A stretch of DNA of 58,584 nucleotides from Mageeibacillus sp. UBA6976 (GCA_002450155.1 DJYO01000007.1:1-58584), one strand, 5' to 3'; numbered from the stretch's first letter, positions 25,762-34,671 are shown. Numbers and translations are program-made. Notes: generated from the letters alone by a model not told the origin.

Positions 25762-26334
25762 ATGAAGTACTACATAGCAGATACACATTTTGGACATGAG
25801 AACATTCTTAAGCTGGACAATCGTCCCTGGGATAATCTCGAAGATATGGAAGCAGACATGATCAGCCGCTGGAATGCCAGAGTTACTGACAGCGACGATG
25901 TTTATATCCTGGGTGATTTCTGTTGGCATAGCAAGGCTCACTGGATCCGTCTTCTTACATCACTTAAGGGCAGGAAGCACATCGTACTGGGAAATCACGA
26001 TCTGAAGGAATTCCCGCAAAAAATATTGGATCTGTTGGCTGATGAGCCACAAAAACTGCTTGGCGTCATAGATGGCGGTCACCATGTAGTCTTGTGCCAC
26101 TACCCTATACTTGCATACTGGCATGACAATCAGCAAGATTCTGTAATGCTATATGGCCATGTACACAACACAGTTGAAGACGAGGCCGTAAGAGCAGGAG
26201 TAGCGGCAGCCAAAGAATACATTAAGGAAAACAAGCCTGATTACGTTTACTGCGGCAACCTCCATAATGTCTGGTGCGGCTACTACGATTATGCGCCGGC
26301 AACGCTGGAAGAAATACTGAAGAATAAGTATTGA
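25762..26334 (+). CDS. Metallophosphoesterase
   Basis: 190 aa. Motifs IADTHFGHENIL, ILGDFCW, VLGNHD, VLCHYPI, LYGHVHN follow the calcineurin-like order D-x-H, GD, GNHD, H, GHxH. Members of this small group are sometimes phage-type or house-cleaning phosphoesterases. The ATG at 25762 follows AAGGGAG; the open frame to 25660 has no SD and overlaps the divergent small gene. Confidence 0.85.
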   Translation: MKYYIADTHFGHENILKLDNRPWDNLEDMEADMISRWNARVTDSDDVYILGDFCWHSKAHWIRLLTSLKGRKHIVLGNHDLKEFPQKILDLLADEPQKLLGVIDGGHHVVLCHYPILAYWHDNQQDSVMLYGHVHNTVEDEAVRAGVAAAKEYIKENKPDYVYCGNLHNVWCGYYDYAPATLEEILKNKY

Positions 26335-26366
26335 CCGGCTAATTGGTTTTGAAAGGGAGCAAATAC

Positions 26367-26846
26367 ATGGGGAAAGATATATATGGTCTTATCAAGAGAA
26401 AACCTTTGGCTGTTTATACATCTTCTATTGGGAAAGACGGTACTCTTTGCCTGCCTGAAGAATGCTTAAATGAGCTGGGTTACAATAGTGATCCGGAGAG
26501 CCTCTTCGTATTAACAAACTCGCTCATAGAGGGTAATATATGCCTTTATCCTAAAGAATCGTTTGACAATATCGTATCTCACCTTAAAAGTCTGAATTCC
26601 TTTAACCGCAACGTCAGACTATTACAAATGCGGATAATGGGAAGAGCTGTAAACACCTCAATAGTTAACGGAACTATAGTCGTTGGTCCTGACTTAATGG
26701 AATCTCTAAGGTTTAATGCGGATGCTGTTCAAGCCGCTGAGAATGACTCCTCTATGCTGCAAGTAACTATTCTCAGATATCAAAATAAACTTGAGATCAT
26801 GTCTTCTGATTCTTACAACAGCGAAGAGTATACAGAATGCGAGTAA
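26367..26846 (+). CDS. Orphan MraZ/AbrB-like protein
   Basis: 159 aa with two similar halves. First half: DGTLCLPEECLNELGY...LFVLTNSLIEGNICLYPKESFDNIVSHLK. Second half: RNVRLLQMRIMGRAVNTSIVNGTIVVGPDLMESLRF. This is the order and spacing of MraZ, a SpoVT/AbrB double-barrel regulator, though identity seems low. Here it is away from any division cluster. SD AAGGGAG. It may be a DNA-binding regulator or a phage-derived relative. Confidence 0.5.
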   Translation: MGKDIYGLIKRKPLAVYTSSIGKDGTLCLPEECLNELGYNSDPESLFVLTNSLIEGNICLYPKESFDNIVSHLKSLNSFNRNVRLLQMRIMGRAVNTSIVNGTIVVGPDLMESLRFNADAVQAAENDSSMLQVTILRYQNKLEIMSSDSYNSEEYTECE

Positions 26847-26860
26847 GACTCCTCCCGGGG

Positions 26861-26905
26861 TTGACACCGGTGTTTTCTTCGCTAAAATGAAAGTAGTTTC
26901 ATTTT
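26861..26905 (+). promoter_or_regulatory. TetR promoter with overlapping palindromic operator
   Basis: TTGACA (26861-26866), 16-nt spacer, TAAAAT (26883-26888). The -10 is inside a perfect 9+4+9 inverted repeat, AAAATGAAA-GTAG-TTTCATTTT (26884-26905). The repeat is a strong autoregulatory operator candidate for the TetR gene that begins 17 bp on. Confidence 0.8.
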
Positions 26906-26922
26906 GGCGAGGGGAACCGCTT

Positions 26923-27582
26923 ATGCCTAAGGTAAAACAGGAATATATCGAAGAGAAGAAGCGAATGATCGTTGACGCAGCCTACGCTGTGTGCCTCAGA
27001 AAGCCCGTAGAGACCGTCACGATCACGGATGTGATACAGGAGACGGGAATGTCTCAGGGCGCGATCTACAGGTACTACAAAGGCTTAGACGAGATCCTGT
27101 CGGACCTTGTCACCAAGACCCGGGATGACTACAGCTATATAGACAGATTAGATGAGATCACATCTGATCCTGACAGGCCCTTCGAGGATGTGACTTATGA
27201 AGTGTGCGCTGTCCTGGCAGAGACTATGGCAGATCACCTTACGGATATCCAGAAGATCAATTTCGACTTCGGAGTATTGGCTGTTAACGAACCGGAGCGT
27301 ATGGCAAGGATAATGGCAGGGAGCAATTCCCGGGGCAATTCCGATTATCTGGGGAAGGTTCTTTTCCCGCGGCTTATAAAGGTGGCGGCAAAGCAGGGGC
27401 ATAAGCCCATTATCAGCGGGGATGAGCTGCTCTCCTATCTTGCTGCGACCCTTACGGGGATCGAGAAGTACTGCATATTGTCTAATTGCTACGGGGAGCG
27501 TAAAAATGTGGAGCCCCGGAAACTCTTTGAAACATTTGCTGCTACGATCATATTAATGTTTGGAGGTCGGATACATGAGTAA
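26923..27582 (+). CDS. TetR/AcrR-family transcriptional repressor
   Basis: 219 aa. N-terminal HTH: IVDAAYAVCLRKPVETVTITDVIQETGMSQGAIYRYYKGLDE (residues 15-55), then a helical ligand domain. The start at 26923 lies downstream of the promoter-operator and has AGGGG at 9 nt; the longer frame to 26791 runs through the promoter and preceding gene, so it is rejected. It overlaps the alpha/beta hydrolase start by 8 bp, so both form one autoregulated unit. The hydrolase may degrade the compound it senses. Confidence 0.9.
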   Translation: MPKVKQEYIEEKKRMIVDAAYAVCLRKPVETVTITDVIQETGMSQGAIYRYYKGLDEILSDLVTKTRDDYSYIDRLDEITSDPDRPFEDVTYEVCAVLAETMADHLTDIQKINFDFGVLAVNEPERMARIMAGSNSRGNSDYLGKVLFPRLIKVAAKQGHKPIISGDELLSYLAATLTGIEKYCILSNCYGERKNVEPRKLFETFAATIILMFGGRIHE

Positions 27583-28714
27583 GAAGACGTTACCAGTCCC
27601 AAAGGGCAGTTTTGCAGTCGGGACAAAGACTTTCACGGTATATGAGGATAGAGAAGAGACTCTCTACTGCGCTCCCGGAACCATGCGCAGCATAAGCGCC
27701 CGGGTCTACTATCCTGCTGATGCGCAGTGTATTAAAGGACTTGCCAAAGCGCAGAGCATGTCAAGAAATATGCTTAAGGCCATATCCCGGAATATGCATA
27801 TTCCCTTAAATTACGACAAACTGACAAAGAATGGGGAGAATACCTCCTGCTGCTACGAGAATGCTACGGCAACAGCGGGGCAGAAGTTTCCTCTGGTGCT
27901 TTATAACCATGGGTACGGGGCCTACAGGGACTGCAATTCCCTGCTGCTTATAGACCTGGCGTCAAGAGGATACGTCGTGATAAGCATCGCCCACCCTTAT
28001 GAGGGAATGCTCACAGAATTAGACGACGGAAGAACGATAGAGATGGCCAAGGACATTGCCAAGAAGTGCTACTCCCCTTACTTCAAGTCCGTCAAGGCCC
28101 TGAAGAGCCTTCTCAAGGCTTCCGGCAGCAACGAGGAACTCTATAGAAGATTCGATTCAATGCAAAGGACATATAACAGCTTCCTGATAGACCGTGTCCC
28201 CGAATGGGAGAAGGACACTCTTGCCATACTTAGGTACGCAAAGCAGGAGCTGTCCGATATCATAGATCTTACAAGAGGTGTGGGCGTAACAGGCCACTCC
28301 TTCGGCGGTGCCGTGGCTTTTGCGCTGTGCGAGGATTACCCGGAGCTCTTTAGCTGCGGAATCAATATGGACGGCGGACTGTTCGGCGAGCATGAGGGCA
28401 AGGTCACAAAGACGCCCTTTATGCAGATAACATCAGAAAGCAACGCCAATGCAGTCACAAGAGGCTTAATAGATCATACTGCACCCGCATACCATGCAGT
28501 CTTTAAGGATATGGAGCATCTGGGGTTTACTGACATGAAATATCAGATCCCCCTAAAATCGATGGTAGGAAAGCTTGATTGCGATATCGCTCACGACAGG
28601 CTCTCTGATCTCCATGGCGAATTCTTCGATTATTACCTTAAGGGGGTTAAGGAAAGCCCCGCTCTTAAGAGCGATGAATGGGTCAGGGTATCAGAGTTTG
28701 CGCCTGATATGTGA
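27575..28714 (+). CDS. Alpha/beta hydrolase, PAF-acetylhydrolase-like
   Basis: 379 aa. The nucleophile elbow is GVTGHSFGGAVAFAL (Ser, near residue 245). An oxyanion-like segment LVLYNHGYGAYRDCNSLLLIDLASRGYVVISIAHPYEG is typical of the dienelactone/PAF-AH group. A late MEHLGFTDM may hold the His. There is no signal peptide. GGAGG precedes the ATG at 27575, inside the end of the TetR gene. Probably an esterase acting on the TetR ligand. Confidence 0.82.
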   Translation: MSKKTLPVPKGSFAVGTKTFTVYEDREETLYCAPGTMRSISARVYYPADAQCIKGLAKAQSMSRNMLKAISRNMHIPLNYDKLTKNGENTSCCYENATATAGQKFPLVLYNHGYGAYRDCNSLLLIDLASRGYVVISIAHPYEGMLTELDDGRTIEMAKDIAKKCYSPYFKSVKALKSLLKASGSNEELYRRFDSMQRTYNSFLIDRVPEWEKDTLAILRYAKQELSDIIDLTRGVGVTGHSFGGAVAFALCEDYPELFSCGINMDGGLFGEHEGKVTKTPFMQITSESNANAVTRGLIDHTAPAYHAVFKDMEHLGFTDMKYQIPLKSMVGKLDCDIAHDRLSDLHGEFFDYYLKGVKESPALKSDEWVRVSEFAPDM

Positions 28715-28718
28715 TCTC

Positions 28719-30281
28719 TTAACAGTCTTTAAGAAAGCTCTTTATTATGCCTGCAAAATCCTCGGGTAACTGACCCTGGGGAGCGTGGCCACAGCCTTCC
28801 ATCTCGGCATAAGTGTAGCCGCCTTCTTCTGCAAACTCGCGGACAAGATCGGCGGGGCAGATCCAGTCACAGCTGCCTGATATGAAGAGCACGGGAACCT
28901 GATACTTATCCTCCAGAACGAAGCTCTCCAAGGTCTCAGTGAGAGGCTGTTCCAGCTCCTCAAATCTGCTGTCCCCCGCAAGGGAAGCTATCTCCAGCAT
29001 ATACCATTTCAGATCGAGAGTTCCCACGATAGGAGACGTCAGAGCTGCATATGTGGATACATCCGTTGTTTCTGTTTGAGGGTGGTAAGGAGCTACGAGA
29101 GTTCTTAAAGTCAAAAGATTTGATGTGGACATATCCTCTAAGAATGCCGCATAGGCTGCCTCCATCTCGGATGTATCGTCGCCCCTCTCTTTCGCGATGC
29201 TAAGAGCATCCTGGTAAGAGTAGATCTCGCCAAAGTAGCCGTTCTCGTTGACGCACTGCCCTACGCCTATGTATGCACTTACCTTATCAGGATGCAGGAA
29301 AACATATTCGCTGCCCAGGAGAGAGCCGTAGGAATGGCCTAATATTATCACCTTGTCCTGACCGAATCTGTCGCAGCAGTAATCGACTAATGCATCCAGA
29401 TCCTCTAGCTGCTGCTCAAAAGTCAAGGCCCTATTATCGGGATCTGTATCCATATTCCTGTAGTAGGAGCGGCCGCAGCCCCTCTCGTCCCAGGAAACCA
29501 GGGTATATTCATCAGTAAGATAGTCCTGCCAGCAGTAATCTATAAAGGTCGTCGGAGAGCCGGGACCGCCGTGCAGGGAGATTATAACGGGATTGTTTAC
29601 GTCCTTGCCGGATATAACGACATATTCCTCCTGATCGTTCAGCGTCACGTAGATCTCCTCGTTAACGCCGCTCCTGTAGGTAAAGTAACGCTTGATCTGC
29701 CTGAAGCATCTGCCGGTTATAAAGACGTTCAGTAAGATAAGGATCAGTGCAAGGACAGCTATGCCGATCCACTTAAGTATGCGCAGTACCAGTTTCTTCT
29801 TAGGCTTTTTGCCATAGACTTCTCTTGCATGCATGGCATGGATGCCGATGTGCCCCACACCTAAGACTACGGAGCCGAAGATCATGATTATATTCCCTCC
29901 GAAGAGGCCCAGCAAATAGAAAGCAATGACGGGATATGTGGCAAGGGCCAGCGGCATACCCAAAAATCCCTTGTAGAAATCCTTCATGGTCTTATCTGAC
30001 CTGAAGTATCTTATCCATGCAATGTCATATACAATGAGATTTAAGAAGGCAAGTATAAGTACCAGGCACCAGAGGCTCCATCCATGAGGATTAAAGGAAG
30101 AGAAAATAAGAGCGCTAACGGTTACGATACACTGCCCTACCCTCTCAAAGGCAAGGAGGATCTTGTTCTCCTTCGATTGGTATTTATCGTAATCAACAGG
30201 TTTGTTCTTAGTCCAGATAATGTTTGGAACAAAAAGCATAGCGAGCATAATAAGCCCAATATAAGAAAATCCGATCTGCAT
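28719..30281 (-). CDS. Membrane-anchored alpha/beta hydrolase (proline iminopeptidase-like)
   Basis: 520 aa. Five or six membrane helices occupy residues 1-200. A soluble hydrolase domain follows: ISLHGGPGSPTTFIDYCWQ (HGGPG oxyanion motif), WDERGCGRS, and the elbow ILGHSYGSLLG; the late SGSCDWICP and GCGHAPQ supply Asp and His. HGGPG is a hallmark of prolyl aminopeptidase-type S33 hydrolases. The catalytic part probably faces outward. GGGGG stands before the ATG at 30281; an upstream TTG is excluded. It ends 4 bp from the convergent hydrolase. Confidence 0.85.
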   Translation of the reverse strand: MQIGFSYIGLIMLAMLFVPNIIWTKNKPVDYDKYQSKENKILLAFERVGQCIVTVSALIFSSFNPHGWSLWCLVLILAFLNLIVYDIAWIRYFRSDKTMKDFYKGFLGMPLALATYPVIAFYLLGLFGGNIIMIFGSVVLGVGHIGIHAMHAREVYGKKPKKKLVLRILKWIGIAVLALILILLNVFITGRCFRQIKRYFTYRSGVNEEIYVTLNDQEEYVVISGKDVNNPVIISLHGGPGSPTTFIDYCWQDYLTDEYTLVSWDERGCGRSYYRNMDTDPDNRALTFEQQLEDLDALVDYCCDRFGQDKVIILGHSYGSLLGSEYVFLHPDKVSAYIGVGQCVNENGYFGEIYSYQDALSIAKERGDDTSEMEAAYAAFLEDMSTSNLLTLRTLVAPYHPQTETTDVSTYAALTSPIVGTLDLKWYMLEIASLAGDSRFEELEQPLTETLESFVLEDKYQVPVLFISGSCDWICPADLVREFAEEGGYTYAEMEGCGHAPQGQLPEDFAGIIKSFLKDC

Positions 30282-30296
30282 ATTAATTACCCCCAA

Positions 30297-30634
30297 ATCA
30301 ATCGTAGTAATTGTAACATCGCTGCCTGTATCAAAATGTTAATTCTTCTTTAATAAAACTTGAGATCCTGCTCCCTTCGTTTACTGTTAATGAGCGCTAT
30401 CTTATCCTCAAATGACTCGCTGTATACGAGTTCGTTCGCTTTTATCTGGCATTCATTCGTAAATCTTCAGTTCTTGTGAACTCAACATATTCTAACTGCT
30501 AGAGTTTCAATCATGAAATTTTATGATTGGTTTTACGATTGATATCAAACGAAATCAAATTTTCTTACGACTTAGTTAAAGTCATAAGCGTTTATAAATC
30601 CGTTGTTTACTTTAGAGCTAAAAATCGTGAATAA
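30297..30634. other. AT-rich intergenic stretch with a possible gene remnant
   Basis: No intact gene. A minus-strand frame at 30350-30466 reads QIKANELVYSESFEDKIALI and continues to KRREQDLKFY-stop, plausible coding text with no start or SD. This suggests the tail of a lost gene. An inverted repeat ACTCG...CGAGT lies at about 30415-30431. The rest looks like spacer. Confidence 0.35.
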
Positions 30635-30675
30635 TAAACAAAAGTTGTTTACAAAATACGCAAATAATATAAAAT
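30635..30675 (+). promoter_or_regulatory. Promoter and operator of the Xre-ImmA/IrrE - PIN operon
   Basis: TAAACAA-AAG-TTGTTTA (30635-30651) is a perfect 7+3+7 inverted repeat overlapping the -35 TTTACA (30648-30653); 16 nt on is TAAAAT (30670-30675). A further GTTGTTTAC half-site lies at 30602 and TATAAACA at 30675. This layout fits cooperative autorepression by the Xre protein. Confidence 0.7.
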
Positions 30676-30696
30676 ATAAACAGGAGGCGCAACAAT

Positions 30697-31755
30697 ATGT
30701 TTGGTAAAAATTTGAAATACTATCGTCTTAAAAACAATATGACCAAGAAAGCTTTATCTGAAGCAATTGGTGTTACGCCTATGGCCATCACTAATTATGA
30801 GAATGATGAGCGTCAACCCAATATGGACACTATTAAAAGATTAGCTGAAGCTCTTAATATCAGGGTGACTGATTTTCTGGAAAACAGTGGAAGTGACCTC
30901 AAGTTCACTCACGGCAAGTTCAGAAAAGGTGCCAAGCTGGGTGCAATGAACCAAGAATATATAAAAGAATCCGTTGAGGAATACTTTGGCCGATTCTTTC
31001 AAGTACTTTCTTTTTTAGGTGGCAAAAAAATATTAGAGCCTATTCCTTCTCTCAAAACCATTCCATGGACCGAAGATCCAGAACAGGCAGCTCAGAAACT
31101 ACGTGATTATCTTGAGCTTCCCTCCAGCGGTCCGGTCAACAAACTCGTAGAATTACTTGAGAATAGAGGAATCCTGGTATTCTTTATCGATCTTGATACA
31201 CAGTATTTTTCTGGAATGAACGGTACAGTGAATGGTATACCTTATGTTGTAATCAACAGTTCCATGAGCCCTGCCAGAAAAAGATCCACCATTATTCACG
31301 AGGTTGCGCACTTCGCATTCGATTGGCCTGACGATTTATCAGAAGATGAGGAAGAAGAATTTGCGACTGCAATTAGCGGTGCCTTCCTCTTTCCCAGAGA
31401 AGATGCCTTTAGAGAATTGGGCTACAAAAGAACCAGTATTTCTAAAACTATGACGATGACTTGCAAAGAGTATGGAATAAGCATGTTTATGCTTGTCAAA
31501 CGTGCAAGGATCTGTGGAATCATTAACGAATCTATTGAAAAAAGATTCTATATTGCAGCAAGCAAAGCTGGTTGGAGAAAAAACGAACCAAATTGGGACA
31601 TCGAAGAAGTTGAACCTCAGCTCTTTAAACAATTAGTTTATAGAGCAGTAACTGAAGAAGAAATCAGCATTCAAAAGGGCGCTGAATTACTTAAAACATC
31701 TTATGATTCTGTGGCAAAAGAGTGTTTTTGTTCGGAGGAACCATGGAATACATAA
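30697..31755 (+). CDS. Xre HTH - ImmA/IrrE (M78) metallopeptidase protein, antitoxin-like
   Basis: 352 aa. Residues 1-62 are an Xre HTH (NLKYYRLKNNMTKKALSEAI...ITNYENDERQPNMDTIKRLAEAL). Residues about 130-260 are an ImmA/IrrE domain with the zinc motif STIIHEVAHFAFDW (HExxH). Such fusions (COG2856 type) repress their own promoter and can be inactivated by proteolysis. AGGAGG lies 9 nt before the ATG. The last 13 nt overlap the PIN gene, the classic antitoxin-then-toxin order. Confidence 0.88.
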   Translation: MFGKNLKYYRLKNNMTKKALSEAIGVTPMAITNYENDERQPNMDTIKRLAEALNIRVTDFLENSGSDLKFTHGKFRKGAKLGAMNQEYIKESVEEYFGRFFQVLSFLGGKKILEPIPSLKTIPWTEDPEQAAQKLRDYLELPSSGPVNKLVELLENRGILVFFIDLDTQYFSGMNGTVNGIPYVVINSSMSPARKRSTIIHEVAHFAFDWPDDLSEDEEEEFATAISGAFLFPREDAFRELGYKRTSISKTMTMTCKEYGISMFMLVKRARICGIINESIEKRFYIAASKAGWRKNEPNWDIEEVEPQLFKQLVYRAVTEEEISIQKGAELLKTSYDSVAKECFCSEEPWNT

Positions 31756-32255
31756 GCAGCGATACAAACATCTGGATTGATTATATGGTAATCGGAAAAC
31801 TTGATCTTCCTTTCCGATTACCATTGACATACCTGATGAATCAAGATGCTGTTAATGACGAACTCTTATCTCCCAAAGGATTAAAAAACCAGTTGCTAGA
31901 ATTAGGATTGGTTGCTACTGAACTTACGGAGAAAGAGTTTTTCTATGGTATGGAAATTGCACAACGGCATTCAAAGCTGTCCAAGTATAACTGCTCGGCA
32001 CTTGCTATAGCTAAGAAGAGAAATATTGTCCTCTTAACAGGTGATGCAGAACTTAGAAAAGTTGCTCGGAATGAAGGCGTTACTGTAATGGGAACCATAG
32101 GTATATTAGACAGAGCATTTGAAGAAAAAGTTATTACACCGGAGGAGTATAAGGATAGCTTGAATAAGCTAAAAGAAAACAATGGTCGAGAAGTACGCTT
32201 GCCAATTAAAGAGCTACAAGAACGACTCGATGGACTTGATAAAAAACTAATATGA
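31743..32255 (+). CDS. PIN-domain protein, toxin-like
   Basis: 170 aa from ATG 31743 (SD GGAGG, 4 nt). PIN fold: SSDTNIWIDYM (Asp7), NDELL (Glu40), LSKYNCSALAIAKKRNIVLLTGDAELRKVA (Asp101). PIN toxins are Mg-dependent RNases with four acidic residues. Here the third position, usually Asp in LSxxDxxxL, is Asn83, so activity may be weakened or altered. The late MGTIGILDRAFEEKVIT is typical of this subgroup. It is coupled to the Xre-M78 protein; the pairing suggests a type II toxin-antitoxin module. Confidence 0.82.
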   Translation: MEYISSDTNIWIDYMVIGKLDLPFRLPLTYLMNQDAVNDELLSPKGLKNQLLELGLVATELTEKEFFYGMEIAQRHSKLSKYNCSALAIAKKRNIVLLTGDAELRKVARNEGVTVMGTIGILDRAFEEKVITPEEYKDSLNKLKENNGREVRLPIKELQERLDGLDKKLI

Positions 32256-32333
32256 GAGGAATAAATATCTTAAGGAGCTAGGATTATGATCAAACAAGAA
32301 CTCGAAGAGTCTTACTGATAACGGAGGTGCCAA

Positions 32334-32696
32334 ATGCATAAGTGGTATGACGAAGAATATGAATTCACCATTGAAGTAACCGGCTTTTTGCATGGAGATC
32401 ATACGGAGAGATATTGCCGTAATGGAGAAGAAATAGGTGATACCTACACATGCACATATGGGTGCCCTGTTAATAAGGACGGGTACGGCATTTGCTCAAA
32501 AACAATGATGATGCTGTATCCTCTTATGGAAGCGGTCAGAAGCGGAGGTGATCTCGAGAACCTTGGCGGTGACGGCAGATATTCAAAAACAGTTGTATGT
32601 CCCGATGGATGCGTTATTTTCAAACTGGCGGCTAAGCCTCTGGGTAATGACAACTTCCATAAGGGTGGATTCTGGGATTACCCGGATGCAACATAA
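32334..32696 (+). CDS. TIGR04076-like cysteine-containing protein
   Basis: 120 aa. CPVNKDGYGICSKTMMMLYPLMEAVRSGGDLE...VVCPDGCVIFKLAAK resembles the small TIGR04076 family (conserved Cys, GG, and a closing VxFxL strand). Function unknown. ACGGAGG is the SD. A ten-codon mini-ORF with an SD (MIKQELEESY, 32286-32318) just upstream looks like the broken start of another gene. Confidence 0.55.
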   Translation: MHKWYDEEYEFTIEVTGFLHGDHTERYCRNGEEIGDTYTCTYGCPVNKDGYGICSKTMMMLYPLMEAVRSGGDLENLGGDGRYSKTVVCPDGCVIFKLAAKPLGNDNFHKGGFWDYPDAT

Positions 32697-32777
32697 TATC
32701 AACTGTATGATCAGAAAAAGGAAGGCTCATAGGATTGGATAATAAACAGTAAAACTAATTGAGAAGCAGGTGTGATA

Positions 32778-33323
32778 ATGAACGCTTTGATAATTAATTG
32801 CAGTCCTGTCAGGACAGGAGCAACAGCTGAGATAGTAAAGATAGTGGAAGGTGAGCTTAAGTCCCGCTATGATACCAGGTGCATTTGTATAGATGATTAT
32901 AAATTTGCGTTTTGCAGAGGCTGCAGAGCGTGTCATAAGACGGCTCAGTGTGTCATGAGCGATGCTCAGGTGATACGGGACATAATGAATGAGTTCGATA
33001 ATGCTGAGATTATCGTATCGGTTGCACCTTCATACTGGGCTGATGTTCCCGGACAGTTCAAATCATTTATAGACAGGGTAACGCCGTGGTGTAATACTCA
33101 TGAACCACATGCGACCATAAAGCGGGGCAAAAGAGGTTATGCCATCGCTCTCAGGACCGGTCCTAATATGCCTGAATGTGAGAGACTTATCGGCAGCATA
33201 GAACATTTCTACGGACATCTCGAGATTGAGTGCAAAGGACATCTGGGTCTGACATCACTCGAATTCAGGGAACAAGTCGAATCCAGGAGACAGGAGATCC
33301 TGGACTTTTGTAAGAGCATTTGA
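32778..33323 (+). CDS. Flavodoxin/NADPH-dependent FMN reductase-like protein
   Basis: 181 aa. FMN-phosphate loop INCSPVRTGATAEIV at the N-terminus, CRGCRACHKTAQC in the middle as in iron-sulfur-flavoprotein relatives, and VAPSYWADVPGQFKSFIDR at the second flavin loop. It is likely a small flavin oxidoreductase. Start at 32778 after GCAGGTG; the GTG two codons before is less well placed. Confidence 0.8.
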   Translation: MNALIINCSPVRTGATAEIVKIVEGELKSRYDTRCICIDDYKFAFCRGCRACHKTAQCVMSDAQVIRDIMNEFDNAEIIVSVAPSYWADVPGQFKSFIDRVTPWCNTHEPHATIKRGKRGYAIALRTGPNMPECERLIGSIEHFYGHLEIECKGHLGLTSLEFREQVESRRQEILDFCKSI

Positions 33324-33402
33324 CGCTTAAGGTATTAGTAAGAATAATCAGCAGTAAAGTGGACTACAAAGACTTAACTATTTGAATGTTTCGAGGAATA
33401 AA

Positions 33403-33927
33403 GTGGATAAAGATTTTAAAGAAGTAGAGATTAAAAGCAACCTTGAATTACCGTATACGCTAATTTGTATCAAGGAAGGCAGCACACAATTTGATTTGTA
33501 TTTTAAGGCTTTTGATGAGCATCAAAACGAGTACACAATTAACGCGGGTGGCGTTACCGGAACGTTTGAAATTGCTTATAGTTGTTTAGGTATGGATTGC
33601 AGGTTTGAATGTGATATCACAATAGGTAATCTATATAGTTTTTATCTTCAACTGGAAAATGTCTATGAATGTCTTCCCGGAATAGTCCCTATTGCAACAC
33701 TTGAGAATTATGGCTCTTTGGAACGATCGAATTTAACTTTTACGTTCGATAAGAAGGGCCATGTCCAAGTAAACGGGCGATTTATGGATAAAGACACGCA
33801 GTATAGCAGTGGGATCCTATTCGATGTTTCTATGGATGCTTTCTATAACATTACACATATGATCAATGCTTTAAAATACTTTTTTGAAGAGTTAAAACGA
33901 ATTCAAGGACATAGTAACTTTTATTGA
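33403..33927 (+). CDS. Putative WapI-type immunity protein
   Basis: 174 aa from GTG 33403 (GAGGA, 6 nt); the TTG at 33382 has no SD. Beta-rich, with GTFEIAYSCLGMDCRFECDI, YSFYLQLENVYECL and LKYFFEELKR at the end. The general build (strands, a W/Y-rich FYLQLE helix, closing helix) resembles WapI-like immunity proteins of contact-toxin systems. No toxin is beside it. Annotation tentative. Confidence 0.35.
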   Translation: MDKDFKEVEIKSNLELPYTLICIKEGSTQFDLYFKAFDEHQNEYTINAGGVTGTFEIAYSCLGMDCRFECDITIGNLYSFYLQLENVYECLPGIVPIATLENYGSLERSNLTFTFDKKGHVQVNGRFMDKDTQYSSGILFDVSMDAFYNITHMINALKYFFEELKRIQGHSNFY

Positions 33928-33954
33928 GTTGTAAACGACAAAGAAAGATTGAAT

Positions 33955-34263
33955 ATGAACAATACCAAATGGAATGAGATATTTCATGCTTTTTATGATA
34001 ATGAGGGGTCTCCTGAACAGCCGCTTATCAGTTGGAGAACAAAGGACATAGAAAACGGCTATTTAAGTAATTGGGACGGTACGTGGACGCATTTCGGCTG
34101 CGAGCCCCGCGAATGGGACAAGATCGAATATCTGCAGATCAGGCTCACAGAAGAAAACTCCGATCTTGTGCTTTCTGAACTGAGAAGGATCCATGTTCCC
34201 GGAGAAATTGAAGATGGTATCGTGACCGTCTACGGGTACAGAACAGATGTTGATTATCTGTAA
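33955..34263 (+). CDS. DUF6678-like small protein (possible immunity protein)
   Basis: 102 aa. The core NNTKWNEIFHAFYDNE...SWRTKDIENGYLSNWDGTWTHF...WDKIEYLQIRL has the NTKW and W-D-G/E-W signatures I associate with DUF6678. Start at 33955 (AAAG only, weak SD). Stands between another immunity-like gene and a membrane protein. Function unknown. Confidence 0.5.
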   Translation: MNNTKWNEIFHAFYDNEGSPEQPLISWRTKDIENGYLSNWDGTWTHFGCEPREWDKIEYLQIRLTEENSDLVLSELRRIHVPGEIEDGIVTVYGYRTDVDYL

Positions 34264-34313
34264 TATTGAATGGATAATAATCAGCAAACGGACTTGGGTA
34301 AAGAGAATTGAAG

Positions 34314-34643
34314 ATGGCGGATAAAAGCAAAAAGCTAGCGATTATTACATTGATCTCGATAATTGCTAACGTCATCATCTTTTTCGTGATGATGATTGGT
34401 CTTATCGCTGCGAACACTCTTGAGATAGGGGTGTCTGAGATTGTTGTTTTAATCTCCGGCATTATACTGCTTGCGCTTTGGCCCTTGATCAATCTTACGC
34501 TTTCTGTTTTTGCATTGGTGTTTTCGATAAAAGGCAGGAAAACTTGTATTCCGCTTGCTATCATAGATCTAGCTTTATCAATTGCGGGACCGGCTCTCTA
34601 TGCGCTCACATACCTGATAGATTATATGTATAGGGGATTTTAA
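34314..34643 (+). CDS. Small three-helix membrane protein
   Basis: 109 aa, three to four hydrophobic segments: LAIITLISIIANVIIFFVMM, VVLISGIILLALWPLINLTL and a region near the C-terminus. No motif recognised. Weak SD AAAGAGA. Confidence 0.6.
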   Translation: MADKSKKLAIITLISIIANVIIFFVMMIGLIAANTLEIGVSEIVVLISGIILLALWPLINLTLSVFALVFSIKGRKTCIPLAIIDLALSIAGPALYALTYLIDYMYRGF

Positions 34644-34671
34644 GGAAAAACAAAGGGGATGTAATAATTCA

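Noticed and set aside
26791..26922. Longer TetR start at 26791
   Set aside because: It would run through the TTGACA/TAAAAT promoter, the operator and the end of the MraZ-like gene; the ATG at 26923 begins the normal TetR domain.
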